From the NCBI GenBank assembly GCA_958450365.1, contig CAUEEP010000757.1, positions 1 to 64,000 on the forward strand: a DNA stretch of 64,000 nucleotides. Direction: 5' to 3'. Positions 1 through 12,025 of the stretch are shown here, one piece after another. How positions within the stretch are numbered: the first letter of the stretch is position 1; each line of letters starts with the position of its first letter. The DNA comes from Mesorhabditis belari. Its lineage: Eukaryota > Nematoda > Chromadorea > Rhabditida > Rhabditidae. The notes below the pieces were generated by a model. The model worked only from the letters and a program-made list of their open reading frames with translations, did not search any database and was not told the DNA's origin. Position numbers and translations under genes: made by a program.

Positions 1-2716
1 AGCTCACTCTAGCCCTTCTTTTTACTCCTCTACATTTAAAACTCTGTATAAGTATCAACTCGGAACAAGATTGGGACGCTATTCAGTTTTAAAACAAATT
101 TTGAGCCAATTTTTGAGCTTTCCAGGGCTGTCCTGGAGCCCACATTAAATTCTTACAACTTTCTTAACGTGTTCCCCGTCAAATATTGTATCTAGCATCA
201 GTTAGAGAACAACATTGGGAAGTTTTTTCGCGTTAGCCAGAAGTTTTTAACTATTTCTCGACGTTCTTGATTGTTCTGGGACCCACATTATATTCTAACA
301 ATTTTTTCTTACTTCCTTCAAAAGCTTTGTATAAGTATTAAACTAAAAAAAACACATCGGGAATCTGTGTAGAGTTTAGATTGAAATTTTCATCTATCGC
401 ATCAGAATATGGCTGGCCTGGAGCTCGCTTTAGTCCCATTTCTTCTCCATTTAATTAAAAAAACAAAACTGAAGTGAAGGTGTCATGAAGAGTCAAAAAG
501 TTAATAAGAATGAGCGGGGCTAGAGTTAGGTCCAGAACAGCCATGCATGATGTAAATAATTTCAAAACTTTAATCTAACACTGAATAGTTTTTCAATCTT
601 GTTTAGAAATCGAAAAACCGAAAACATTTCAATTAAGTCAATGTGGTATTGTTTTGATTCGCTGAATTCTCGTAGAAACCAGTTTCCTGATCCGCTTCAC
701 CAAGTATATCGTAACACAACGGAAATTTCGTTTTTTTTTGTTTTTATACAAACTAATCAGCTTTCCAACATCTCCAACTAACCCTTGAAAAACTGCCCCA
801 TCGAGCATGATAGCAAATTCCGAATATAATATCAAAAATCGGAGAAAATTGGAAACCAACTCATAAAACTGACACAAAGATTTTGAAAAAAAAAGAGTTA
901 AAAATGAGGGGGATTAAAGTGAGTTCCAGCACAGACATAGCATAATAAAATGGATCGAAACTTCACACTGAACACTGAATAGCTTTCCAGTCTTGTTCTC
1001 GAGCTTGATATTTGATAAAAAGCTTCTGAAGGTGAAGGAGCTAAGAAAGGTGAGGGACTCGAGTGACTTCCAGAACAGCCATACATGAAGTAAATTAGCT
1101 TAAAACTTTAATCTAGCACTGAGCAACCTCCCAATCTTGTTCAAGAGCTGATACCTGATCCGAAGGTTTTAAAGGCAAAAGAGTTGAGAAGAATGAGGGG
1201 TGCTAGAGTGAGTTCCAGGACAGACATAACATAAAAGGATGGATCGAAACTTCAAGCGAAACACGGAATAGCTTCCCAATCTTGTTCTCGGGCTTGATAC
1301 TGTTATAAAAATTTTGAAAAAAGAAGAGTTAAAAATGAGAGGGGACAAACGTGAGTTCCAGAACAGCCATAGGATAATAAAATGGATCGAAACTTCAAAC
1401 CAAACACTGAATAGTTTCCCAATCTTGTTCTTGAGCTGATACTGATACAAAGATTTGGAAGCAAGAATAGTTTAAAATGGAAAGGGGGGGGGGCTAAAGT
1501 GACTTCCAGGACAGACATAGCATAATGAGATGGATGGAAACGTCAAGCTGAACATTGAATAGTTTCCCAATCTTGTTCGGGAGCTGATACTTGATAAAAA
1601 GCTTTTGAAGGTGAAAGAAATAAGAAGAATGTGAGGGGCTAGAGTGACTTCCAGAACAGCCATACATAATGTAAATTAGCTCAAAACTTTAACCTAACAC
1701 TGAACAGCTTCCCAATCTTGTTCCGAGTTACTTTATACAGATTTTTAAATCTGTATAAAGATGAGTGAAAAAGAAAGAGAAGGAGCTAGAGTGAGTTCCA
1801 GAACAACCATAGCATGGGGAAAATAAGCATGAAACTTTAACTAAACACTAAAAAGTTCCCAATCTTGTTCTGAAGCTGGTTACTGTTACAAAGTCTTTGA
1901 AGGTGAAGGGGTTAAAAATGAGAAGGGACTAAATTGAGTTCCAGAACAGCCATAGATGAAGTAAATTAGCTTAAAACTTTAATCTAGCACTGAGCAACCT
2001 CCCAATCTTGTTCAAGAGCTGATACTTGATCCGAAGGTTTTAAAGGCAAAAGAGTTGAGAAGAATGAGAGGTGCTAGGGTGAGTTCCAGGACAGACATAG
2101 CATAATAAGATGGATCGAAACTTCAAGCTGAACACTAAATAGCTTCCCAATCTTGTTCTCGAGCTTGATATTTGATAAAAAGCTTCTGAAGGTGAAGGAG
2201 TTAAGAAAGGTGGGGAACTAGAGTGACTTCCAGAACATCCATAAATGATGTAAACTAGCTCAAAACTTTAATCTAACACTGAGCAACCTCCCAATCTTGT
2301 ACTCAAACTCAAAATTTCAATCTAAACTCTGCGCAGATTCCCAAACTTGCTTTTTAGTTTAATACTTATACAAAACTTTTGAAGCAGAATAGTTAAGAAA
2401 AAAAATTGGCAGAATATAAGGTGGGTCCCAGAACAACCAAGAACATCGAGAAATAGTTAAAAATAGCAGGCTAATGCGAAAAAACTCCCCAATCTTGTTC
2501 TCGAACTGATGCTAGATACAATGTTTGACGGGGGACGAGTTAAGAAAATGTAAGAATTTAATGTGAGTTCCAGGACAGTCATGGCAGGATGCAAATTAGC
2601 TCAAACTTTTTTTTGAAACTGAATAGCGTCCCAATCTTGTTCCGAGTTGATACTTATACAGAGTTACAGAGTCTTAAATGTAGAGAAGTAAAAGGTAGGG
2701 CTAGAGTGAGCTCCAG
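1..2716. repeat. Large imperfect inverted repeat within the satellite
   Basis: Positions 1 to about 400 are the reverse complement of about 2300-2716, unit for unit; for example AACTCTGTATAAGTATCAAC at 40-59 matches the reverse strand near 2650. The left arm runs off the window start, so its true length is unknown. The arms include segments shared only with each other (for example 310-400 and 2300-2400), so this is a specific inverted duplication and not just generic satellite similarity. Confidence 0.85.
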
Positions 2717-2990
2717 AAAAACCATTGTATGGGAAAAATAAGCACAAAACTCTAGCTAAACACTAAAAAGTACCCCATCCTTGTTCCAAGTTTCCAATCG
2801 AACCCATACTTGGTAACGCTTGTAACGGTGAAGGGGACAAGAAAAAATGAGAGGGGCTAAAGTGCGTTCCAGAACAGGCATGCTCTGGAAAAATGATACA
2901 TGATGTTTATCAAAACTTTAATCTAACACTGAGCAGCTTTTCAATCTTATTTGGGAGCTAATACTTGATGCATTTGCTTGATTTCAACGT
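1..2990. repeat. Satellite array, about 145-bp period
   Basis: Degenerate tandem repeat. The marker CCCAATCTTGTTC recurs near 1131, 1275, 1420, 1567, 1711, 1859, 2001, 2149 and 2291, i.e. every 142-148 bp, each time preceded by a GAGTTCCAGAACAG-like block. Units before about 465 are in the opposite orientation (CAAGATTGGGA at 66, a diverged copy at 210), and the outer copies at 2490-2940 are more diverged. No coding potential is seen; short ORFs here simply cross the repeat units. Confidence 0.9.
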
Positions 2991-3982
2991 GCGTTTTCAA
3001 CGTGATAGAAATACAAAGTTGCTTATTTATTATATTTTCAGTAAACTAAACAACATTTATTACATTCATCTCATATATATAGTCTAAAATATTTCTCTTG
3101 TGTTATGTAGGTGTTAAAGTCATGGACAACAGAAATCGGATCGGGAAGATAAGTAATATAGAAATAAGATTAAAAACAGCAAACACAGTCTCATTTTCTA
3201 GTTTGCACTAAGAGAAAAATGAAAAATTTTGCATTTATATTGACATTTGCTCGACAGAATCAATTATTTTTCTGTAAGCTTCATAAAAAAGATCATCAAT
3301 CGGGCTGAACTATGACACTTCGGATGACGGTAAGCTCTTTGTGTACTTGAAAACCATCAAGTGTACTTGTGAAAAGGAAATATTCGGCCCACCAAAATAG
3401 AACAATCTGATCGTTTTTCTGACCAGCTTTATGAGACAACATCTCTAATTTTAACGATAAAAGAAAAGAGAAACTCGCACTCAAATTTAAAAACCTTTCA
3501 GATCTGTTTCCAAATATTTGAAAATCTGATTTGATTGTTTAACAACAGTTGCGTGTAAAAACTTTTTAAAAGAACCAAAAAATGTCTCTTACGTTCATAT
3601 ATAGAATCTCACCTTATTGACAGTACTTTTGAGAAGAATTATTAATTAATAAAAGCTTTGATTAGTTGATTTGTCACTTCTTTGTCACATGATCTGAACT
3701 GATTCAAAGAAATTCTCTCATTTGCGACGATTAGAATAGCACCATAACAGCTATTTATAGTCAAGGGCACTATAACAAGTTCTTATTATATATAAAAGAT
3801 GAATTTCTTCTAATCTCAAATACACTGAATAAGATAAATCAAATATTTCCCCCAGATAAAGGCGATCTTTGTAACATTGGACACAGCGTGGCTTGTGGTT
3901 CAAAAAAATGCAGTAGATAAGGGATTGTTATAAAAGAGACAGGGTCAACAGAGAACATTCAACCTTTCAACGCACACAAGTT
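2991..3982. other. Intergenic, no supported gene
   Basis: AT-rich. A minus-strand open stretch at about 3240-3484 reads like possible coding sequence, but I found no splice-consistent model for it. The last 60 bp should hold the promoter and 5' UTR of the lysozyme gene; no clear regulatory motif was recognised. Confidence 0.5.
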
Positions 3983-6045
3983 ATGCTCTCGCTTCTGCTT
4001 TTCGTTTTGTTTTTGATCGGTTTGTTTGAAATTTCTGTTTATTCACAAGACTTAAAACTTTAGATTAAATATTTTTTGGATAACAAGATTGTAAGATTTG
4101 ACTAGTGACAATAAAATCTAACTATGAAACTGATGAATACTTGTTTTCAGGCGGTACATCAGCTGCCTCATGCATCGACTGTATCTGTCAACATGAATCG
4201 GGTTGTGCTCCGATTGGCTGTGAAATGGATTTGGGATCGTTGTCGTGTGGATACTTTCAGGTTAAAAAAAGAACTAGACTAATAGATTGTTTCAGATCAA
4301 GCTCCCCTATTATCAAGACTGTGGAAAGCCCGGGCAGAGAAATGGGGAATCGGATGAGGATGCTTGGAAGAGGTTTGAGAAGAAGGAACTTTTCAACTTT
4401 CAAGTTTAGATGTTCCGATGACTACAATTGTGCGCTGACCTGTGTGCAGAATTATTTCGTCCGCTATCGCTCTTTGTGCTCAAACTTTAACTACGGTGAC
4501 TGTCAACAGCTCTCCAGGATTCACAATGGAGGTGAATTTTTGAATCAATTTAAGAGAAATACTGCTAGGCAATTATTAGGTTGGCGGGAAAATAATGCGA
4601 ATTTTTAACTTGTGCTCTTTGGAAAGTAATGGCCGACAAACAGAGAAAACCGCGATAGTAACAGAGAAGCAGAGTGTGTTTGCTTACACAATCATAATAT
4701 TATTTGAAAAGATTTGTTCATTTGTTATCAAAAAATGACGGAACAAAAATTCCTTATTCGAGCTGCTTTACTCTATGACTTTAAGCTTGGAAAATCTGCC
4801 CGTGAATCGCATAATTCTATTTCAAAGGCCTATGGCGAAGGTAGTATTAGCGAAAGCCAATGTTATCGATGGTTTTTGCGATTTCGAAATGGAAACGAGA
4901 GCCTAGAAGATGAGCGTCACGAAGGACGTCCTCAAAAGCTGGATGAGTCTCAACTTTTGCAAATTATCGAAGAAGATCCCACTTGCATCACTCGGGAGTT
5001 GTCGGAAATGTTCAATATTGATCATAGCACCATTGAAGAGCATTCACATTTGATTGGAAAGTGAAATAGATGCGGAAAATGGGTCCCACATGAACTGACC
5101 TTTAATCACAAAATTTCCCGTATGAACACTTGTTCAATTTTGATTCAAAAATCAAAAGCACATGATTTTTGGAAATCGATTATTACTTCTGATGAAACGT
5201 GGATATTATATGATAACGTTAAGCGCAAGCACCAATGGCCATCACCAAAGCAAGTCCCGGTTGTCATGTCAAAACCTGGTCTGCATGGAAGGAAGTTGAT
5301 ATTGTGCGTATGGTGGAACTATCGTGGATTGGTTTATTTTGAACTGCTCAAACTGTCATATCTGAACTTTACAGTGAGCAGTTAGAGCGTGTGAATCAAG
5401 CTTTACCGAAATCTCGACATGACACTTCAAAAATTCGATTTTTGCGTGATAATGCAAAACCGCACATGGCAAAGATGATCCTCCAACAAATCGAAGAGCT
5501 GGGTTGGAAGCTTCTACCTCACGCCCCATACAGCCCTGACTTGACCCCATCAGACTATCACTTATTCAGGTCTCTAAAGCAGTTCATCCCCGATCAGCTG
5601 TTCAACGATTTCCGGGAAGTCGAAAATGCGGTCACCAACTATTTTTCGTTAAAAAGTCCCCAGTTCTTTGAAGAAGGAATTATTGAATTGAGCAAAAGAT
5701 GACATAATGTCCTAAATAATAATGGAGAATACCTTTTATATAAATCCTCTTTATTTATTGTTTTTTTTTAAAATAAAAATTTGGGTCAAAAAAATTCGCA
5801 TTATTTTCCCGCCAACCTAATATTTTTAAACATAAGGATTACAAAAGAAAAGTATACAATGAGATTTATGGGAAAGGCTGAAAAGATTTGTCGCTTTCAT
5901 TGAATGATCTCTGTTAAACGCTAGAATTTACTAACTTCTAGTAAAAATTTATAAATAAAAACATTTTACAGGACCCTACGGCTGCTCGGATACTCGCACC
6001 GATGTCTACTGGGCTTGGGTGAAGAATTGCTGTGGTTGCTCGTAA
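3983..6045 (+). CDS. Invertebrate-type (i-type) lysozyme
   Basis: Five exons, 3983-4019, 4151-4260, 4296-4372, 4410-4531 and 5972-6045, join in phase to 139 aa. Residues 1-14 form a hydrophobic signal peptide (MLSLLLFVLFLIG). The mature part shows i-type lysozyme hallmarks: CIDCICQHESGC, CEMDLGSLSCGYFQIKLPYY, QDCGKPG, then C-x2-DYNCALTC and a Cys-rich end (KNCCGCS). The family is secreted and cleaves bacterial peptidoglycan; nematode members act in the gut and in defence. The last intron is 1440 bp only because a mariner sits in it; the other introns are 35-131 bp. The reading frame is intact, so the gene may still work if that intron splices. The exon 1 donor is the least certain junction. 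Alternative: a destabilase-like isopeptidase, same family. Confidence 0.9.
4576..5820 (+). mobile_element. Mariner element 1, in lysozyme intron 4
   Basis: 1245 bp with matching terminal inverted repeats (TTAGGTTGGCGGGAAAATAA left, its complement right) and TA on each side (4574-4575, 5821-5822). It lies wholly inside the last lysozyme intron, same orientation. Its internal frame is a broken mariner transposase. Confidence 0.93.
4735..5745 (+). pseudogene. Mariner transposase, broken
   Basis: Reads as a D,D34D mariner transposase: N-terminal helix-turn-helix start (MTEQKFLIRAALLYDFKLGK), SQCYRWFLRFRNGNESLED, then TSDETWI (first Asp), RDNAKPHMAK (second Asp) and YSPDLTPSDYHLF (third Asp). It is interrupted by an in-frame TGA at 5062-5064, a frame change between about 5350 and 5391, and a TGA at 5700-5702 where the family usually has Trp. 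The internal region between the second helix-turn-helix and the first Asp is also short. It cannot make an active enzyme as written. Confidence 0.9.
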
Positions 6046-7066
6046 ACACCTTCAACCATCTTTCATTGCTGTAAATAAATCATTTTTATAAGAGCTCTGA
6101 AAGCTCTGAAGGAATGAATCAAAAAAACAACCCAGTTTTCCGTTTTCCCCTCTTTTTAAAATTATTTAAGGCGTAATCTACAGAGTTTTCAACAATTATG
6201 GTGACTTCTTTTTAGAAAACCTTTGATACCGAAAAAACTTTCCACAGAAAGTAAGATGTATTATATACCATTCGAAAGCTCTAATTTTCGGCATCATTAG
6301 ATACTAAAGATTTCTCGTTCAAAGTTAATTTTTAGCTCTTAAAGCACTTCGGGCTGAATCCACGCCAAGTATCCGGAAACATGCTGCCATTTTTCGTGGT
6401 TTTGAATGTAAGGAGTCTTTCGAAAAGCTTTTTTCAAGGGAAAACCCTTTTCATAAGACTTTTGATTTGTAATAAAACCAAATCCCAATCAAATCTGTGC
6501 AAATTCCTTGTTAAAACAAGCTCACAACCTACCGCAAACCCCACCTTTTGATGAGTAGAGAAATTTGCGTTTTTCGGGATGCCTGGTTCTGCTGACCGAG
6601 GCACTTTTAGAATGTCATTTTAGACTTAAATTATTGAATTGGATTTATCTTGATAAAATGCGTACAAATTTAAGCATGCTTTCAGTTTTTTTTCCATAAG
6701 AATTTAAACCTAGAAAATCATTGAAAGGTATTGAGTTGAAAAGGGAGCTGATGGTCGAATCAACTCAACTCTTTGTGTTCAAGGGAAAGAGGATTTGATT
6801 GACAAAGAAAAGAGAAGTTCATTCTTTTCCTACACTCAAATCCGCCTTTTCATTTCTCCATCCATATGTTGAGGAATTGAGGCAGATTACTTAAGAGAAT
6901 CCAGGTCTAAATCTACAATCTTACCGTAATCTGGATAACTCACTAGCTTGATTAGAAATAACTCTCTTGACTTTGCGTTACAAATGGGTTTGTTTTCGAT
7001 TAAAAACTTTATTCTGTAGTATTCAAAAATAAAAGAAACTATCCGCTTTCATTTAAATCATCAGTG
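6046..7066. other. Intergenic, between convergent genes
   Basis: Lies between the 3' ends of the lysozyme (+) and arrestin-domain (-) genes. AT-rich, no gene or repeat supported. AATAAA-type signals occur just after the lysozyme stop (AATAAATCA near 6075) and just beyond the arrestin stop on the other strand. Confidence 0.55.
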
Positions 7067-8984
7067 CTAAAGACGTTCAACGAATCCTTGATACTCTTCT
7101 TCTGGCTCTGAAAATATAGTCGATTACAGAAAATTTGTTTTAAAAGCAAACCATTAGGGATGCTCAGCTCGATTTCTCGTTTACTCCCCATAACTATGGG
7201 GAAATCGAAAATGATTGAGCTGTTTTGTTGTTTACTTGAGAACACTTTGATCTGAAAAGAAGTTTTTCGATAAAACTTGACAACTTACCTTTAGAGAATA
7301 GCTAAATCGAATGATTGCACACTCAAAAGAGGCCATACTTTTGGGGAAGAGAAATGGAATGGAAAGAGACCCATGAGAGTTTTCTTTGATACAAATTGAC
7401 TAAACAAAGGCTTGTTAAGATAAACTTAAACAAGACTAATAACATACAGCTTGTGTCTTGAATGTCGACGTATATGATTTGTGCATTTGATGGAAGTCCC
7501 CTTTCGGCCCATCACCCAAGAAACGATCATCGATTGAGAATTCTTTGCCTTTCTTCAGAAAAGCCACATATTCTGAGTGTTTTTCAAGGGAGACCTCAAG
7601 CTAAAGCATGTTTTTCTTAGCTATGAACAAAAATGAGAACTTGATCGATAACTTTGTTTGATTGATTGTTGATGAAAAGATCGATAACGAGGTTCTCATC
7701 GGAAATGAAACCCTGACGAGGGATTGAGGCCTGGAATTGAATTTGGATTCTGTTTGGCTTTTAGCAACCGTTGACAACTTTTTTCAAGTGTTCACTCACC
7801 CTAACCACCATCTCTTCTCCTTTATTTTTCTTCTTCAACAACCCTCCACCACTAAAACTCAGACATTTCTCCTCACTCAGCCCCTCATTCAGCTCTTTTC
7901 TCAATCCCAAATCGACAATTGGTGCGACGAGGAATTCCTGAATCGATATAAATCTACACTTTCCCTTCCCCTATACCTTATTTGTCGTATTTCCCATTTT
8001 TATCATTGATAAACCCTTCTTCAGCAATCCCAATCCCTCAATTTCCACTGTTATTGAATAAGTAATCTTTCCGAGTTTTGGCGCCGAAATTAGAATTTTT
8101 GGTGGCGCCTCGTCGAATGAGGGCAAACAGCGATCGGGTAGATAAAAACTGAAAGAGTGGAGATTAGCTTTTCTAAGGACAAAAGCCAAAAGGCAAAAGC
8201 CCAAACAACACCTAAGAATGGAACGTTTTTACTAGTAAAAATTTGAGGCGAAAGTTTTTTCTGGAGTTTTGAACTACACAAGAGTTACCTGAACGGGATC
8301 CTCTTCTCGCCAAGCGGCAATTCTCCTTTTCCCATCAACAGCTTCTTCTCTTTCATCACTTGTATTTCTCCATTGAATATCTCGATCACTTGCCCATCAT
8401 CCATTTCTTTCACGTTGTCTTTCTCTTTTCCATTCACCATATCATAGCCTTTCTTGGCGAGTTTTCCCCCGGCCATCACTTGATTTGGACTCAATTTTAT
8501 CGGGCCAACACCGAATTTTGTGTTCCCGAGGAAGCCGCCGGATTTTTTCTTTTCCCTGAAAAGATTAAATCATGTTAAAAAAGCTTAAGATAAACCCACT
8601 TTTCATCGATAGACACCGAGCCAATCGGTTTCGATTTTTGGTGTTCTTTCCTGAAGTGAGCTTTATAAATGAGTTTTTGTTCCGATTTAATGGCTCTTAC
8701 TGAAATTGTCCCTTCTCTTCTCGTATCTCCCAATGTGTCTTGACCAATCCTTCACATTTCGCCGTGATCCCCTTAATCTTCATCGGCTCTTTTGTCTAAA
8801 ATTTTTGATTTTAAACGAATAAAATTGAAAATAAATTGAATAGTATCTGTAACAGGCTTATAAGAAAAGGAAAAACCATCAAGAATTTCCATATCAATTC
8901 TACCTGAACGACGAGAATGGCCTCGATTTTCTCTCCTTCATGATAAACGGCCGGGTTCTTCAACAGCTCGATTTCAAGTTTCAT
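7067..8984 (-). CDS. Arrestin-domain-containing protein
   Basis: Eleven exons on the minus strand (8904-8984, 8701-8795, 8600-8650, 8289-8555, 7977-8148, 7800-7937, 7641-7730, 7448-7600, 7289-7399, 7152-7251, 7067-7107) join without a phase conflict into 432 aa. The N-domain begins MKLEIELLKNPAVYHEGEKI and contains the FYLPDRCLPSFDEAP strand typical of alpha-arrestins; the C-domain has RQGFISDENLVIDLFINN and IPFLFPKSMASFECAIIRF. Family members are cytoplasmic adaptors that link membrane proteins to ubiquitin ligases and endocytic sorting. A Lys/Gly-rich insert of about 60 residues inside the N-domain (around residues 70-140) is longer than usual. No PPxY motif was seen in the short C-tail (EPEEEYQGFVERL), so ligase recruitment is not assured. 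Confidence 0.88.
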
Positions 8985-8999
8985 TCCTGAATTGAATCA

Positions 9000-9836
9000 A
9001 TGACTTGCATAAAAAAGAGGACTGATTCTCGAGTAAAGAATTCTCGAGTTCAATTCGTTCAAAACATTTCCCGGGATTGATAGCTGTAATCAGTTATCGG
9101 TGAGAGTCGACAAAAACTCGTAAAGAAGCTGTTGGAGAGAAGTTATCTTGGAAATCGAAACTGGATGGACTTTAGAAGATTTTCGAATGGGAAAAGAGTG
9201 TACTTGGGGAACATATTGTGCTTTGCTTTATTTTTGACACAAAGTGTTGGCATTTTTTTTGTTTTTTCAATGAAAGAAATCGTTTAATTATTAGGCTTTT
9301 TGTAGGGGACATATCTGAATAGGGTTATTCATTGTGCTATGAGTAGAATTGTATTCATTTTATCGATTCTAAATGATTTCTAAATGAATCAGCGACTGAG
9401 CCCTCTCACTAAGCTTATTTGAGGTTTTTATGCTTGAAAATGATTGAATTTTGCTTAATTTTTGAACGATCTCTCGCCAACCAACGCTTGACAAGCAGTT
9501 TACTATGTTTACTTTATTGAAAATATAACATTTTAAAAGCCACATCAGTTAAGCATAAAATACCATTTACAAGCAAGAAATTGAATTTGAAATCAAATTT
9601 TGTACAGCAAAGTGATTTCATTTTCATTGTTTCTCGTTCTCCGCCTCGCAATCTTAGTGAACGAGCTCGAAATTCCACTCACTCTCACAACTGGGTTACT
9701 CAGAGACTCATTCAATTTCCGTTTAGCCAAACCTTTGAACAATTTTGATTTTTTTGTGCTCCAGTTAAGCTAGTTTCTAAATCTTGTAAAAAGAACCCGA
9801 TTCTCGATTTAGAAATTCAAAAAAACGGTGGCCTCA
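9000..9836. other. Intergenic
   Basis: Upstream region of the arrestin-domain gene and downstream of the small gene at 9837. It should hold the arrestin promoter. No repeat, RNA gene or convincing exon was recognised. Confidence 0.5.
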
Positions 9837-10318
9837 TCATAAATGAAACGAGTCGATGTGACCGATGAGCCGAGATTGCCCAGGAGGAGAGCTCAGGTCA
9901 ATGACTATACATGTAGATTGGCTACGAAACGAACCTTGAAACACTTTTTGGAAACACAGGGTAAAGTCGACTTTTGCTTCTGCTTTATCATCACTAAAAA
10001 TTAATGTATTAATGTGAGTTTTGTTATTTTACGAAATCTTACTTGCTCATCGGATGACATCGAAAATCGACACAAGCACGGAAAAAGCCTGAAAATTTAT
10101 CGAATCTTTTGGCATTACCCGTTTCAATTCCATTTTTGTCGGTAAACTCACAAATGGCCAGTTTTGAGAGCTGAAGCTTCAAATTTAAATAATTTTCATT
10201 TGAAATTTCCAACCTCCGAATCGATTTCCTTGATCGATTTGTAGAAGTTGTTGAGTGTTTTCAGCTTTTTCTGCTCAATTTCAATTAGAAACCAGTTTTT
10301 CGATGAACACTTCATCAT
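9837..10318 (-). CDS. Unrecognised 131-aa protein, four cysteines
   Basis: Three exons (10214-10318, 10043-10176, 9837-9993) joined by 35-49 bp introns with phase-consistent GT-AG ends give 131 aa starting MMKCSSKNWFLIEIEQKKLK and ending IGHIDSFHL. An amphipathic Lys/Glu-rich N-terminal half is followed by a segment with spaced cysteines (AICEFTD, FFRACVDFRCHPMS, TLCFQKVF, STCIVIDL). There is no clear signal peptide and no family is recognised. It follows the decayed integrase on the same strand; an upstream acidic stretch (FADSDDEVFIEK) could be a further 5' exon. Codon composition and clean splicing favour a real gene, but it could be a host-like tail of the transposon. Confidence 0.55.
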
Positions 10319-10499
10319 CAGAATCAGCAAAAGATTTTTTGATCACAAACATACCGAATGGGAGGAGTCTGTGATCTCGGAATTCTCCAGTCTTTTATCC
10401 CACAACAAGAACGGAGAAAGGAGAAAAACCAAATTGAGTTTAACTTTACTATTGGGATTTTCCCAAAATAGTGTAAGGTATCAAATATTAAACTAACTT

Positions 10500-11695
10500 T
10501 ACAATAAAGCATTAATAGTATGACTTACCCATTGCCTTCTCGAACTCCTCGTCCGCTTCGTCACTTGTGTCCGGAAAAAAAGTTGGATTTTCTGTGATTG
10601 CGGCTCGATTCACTGTAGTCGTCAAATTTTTGTTTTTCAAAGCCGAGTGTCATCTTCCGACCAAACATTGCTTCAAATGGCGAACGTCCGATCCCTCGAT
10701 GAAATCGCCGATTCTTCATCGATTGCACAACTGGAAGAATTCAGGCCCACCTTGTAGATTTCTCTTCACGTAGTTGAGTGCAAAGGATTCTCTAAATGCA
10801 ATATTGTTTTTAGCTAAAAAATGTTCATTCCGCACAACTAACTAACCTCAACATCCTGATTTGCTCTTTCAACGGGTCCTTGTGATTGCGAGTGTCGTGG
10901 TCCCCCGTGCACAATTTGACACCCCTGACCAACGATCCACTAATTCTTTAACCTAAAAGACAAAAGTTATTGAAAAAAATAGATAAATGTAATAAAATAA
11001 TTTAAAAAATCTTACCATTTTGTTGGCAAATTCGCGCCCATTGTCCGACTGCAAAATCGTTGGCGCTCCAAAAGTCCCAAATATCTCCATCAAGTGATTC
11101 ACCACAACGCTGTTATAGATTTTAATGCACGAAGGATTACAAATCTTGTGAGATGATCCTGGTAAATCATCAAAAACTTGTAGTCACCGTCGGGCACCGA
11201 TTGAAGGTCAACCAAATCGATTTGGCATCGCTCATTTTGTTCTTGTCACAATTGATTTGATAACAATTCCTTTCTTGGGTATACCCTTCTTCAGCTCGCA
11301 TTCATTACAAAGCTTGGCCAAAATTTCAATAATCTCCTTTGATATTCCATGATAGTCGCGAAGTTCCTTCCACATAATATCGCGTCCAGCGTGTCCTAGT
11401 CGTTTGTGAGTATCCATCAGTAGATTGAAGAGTTCCTCCTTCTTGACCACTCGCTTTGGTTGATTGTTTTGTCCAATTCCGTGACTGTAGAGATTCGCCT
11501 GGTCCTGTTCGTATCGAAGAGAGAAACGATTTAGCAAGTTGACATCATCGCGTGATTTTTTTTCTTCTCATCGTTTCCCTCGCTGAATTCTTTGATTTTC
11601 ATAACGATTTCATTGTATTTGTAAGCAGACGGTACCAAAATCTTCTTTCTTTGAGATTGATATTGCGTGAAGGTTTCAGCAAATCGATCCTCCAT
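10500..11695 (-). pseudogene. Decayed DDE integrase, KRBA2/Ginger-like
   Basis: Minus-strand fragments read in order: MEDRFAETFTQYQSQRKKIL at 11695, an HHCC zinc-binding segment (HKRLGHAGRD, LCNECELKKG), QIDLVDLQSVPDGDYKFLMI with the first catalytic Asp, TILQSDNGREFANKM with the second, and PRHSQSQGPVERANQDVE with the Glu near 10860-10920, then RRFHRGIGRSPFEAMFGRKM. The pieces lie in different frames with stops between them, so the gene is dead. The order and motifs match retroviral-type integrases carried as single genes in many nematodes (KRBA2-like; Ginger-type DNA transposon or retroelement relic). Neither terminal repeats nor reverse transcriptase are visible, so the parent element type is undecided. 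Confidence 0.75.
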
Positions 11696-12025
11696 CCTAA
11701 AAAGAAAATTTAGTCCGATGAAAATATAAAGATAAAAGTTTAAAACGTGAAAACTCTTAAACTTTGTTCGAAAGTATAAAGCATGATTAACAAGTGGTAA
11801 CTAGTAGCGTCTTACGGTTCAAAACATTTTACTTCTGGGTCGAAATGGGAAAGTTGCCGATCCGTACTCGAACTGGGGGAATTGGGGTTTTACCAACTAC
11901 AACATAAAAAATAATTTGGATTTGACGACAAATTTCTCGGAAAAGCTACTTTTATTCATAATCGGCTAGTCGATTATGATTTTCGCTAGCGAAATCATTT
12001 GATTCATAATCGGCTGCGACATATA

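Noticed and set aside
898..1663. Several minus-strand open frames with similar peptides
   Set aside because: The similarity comes from the 145-bp satellite, not from coding; stops and frames vary between units.
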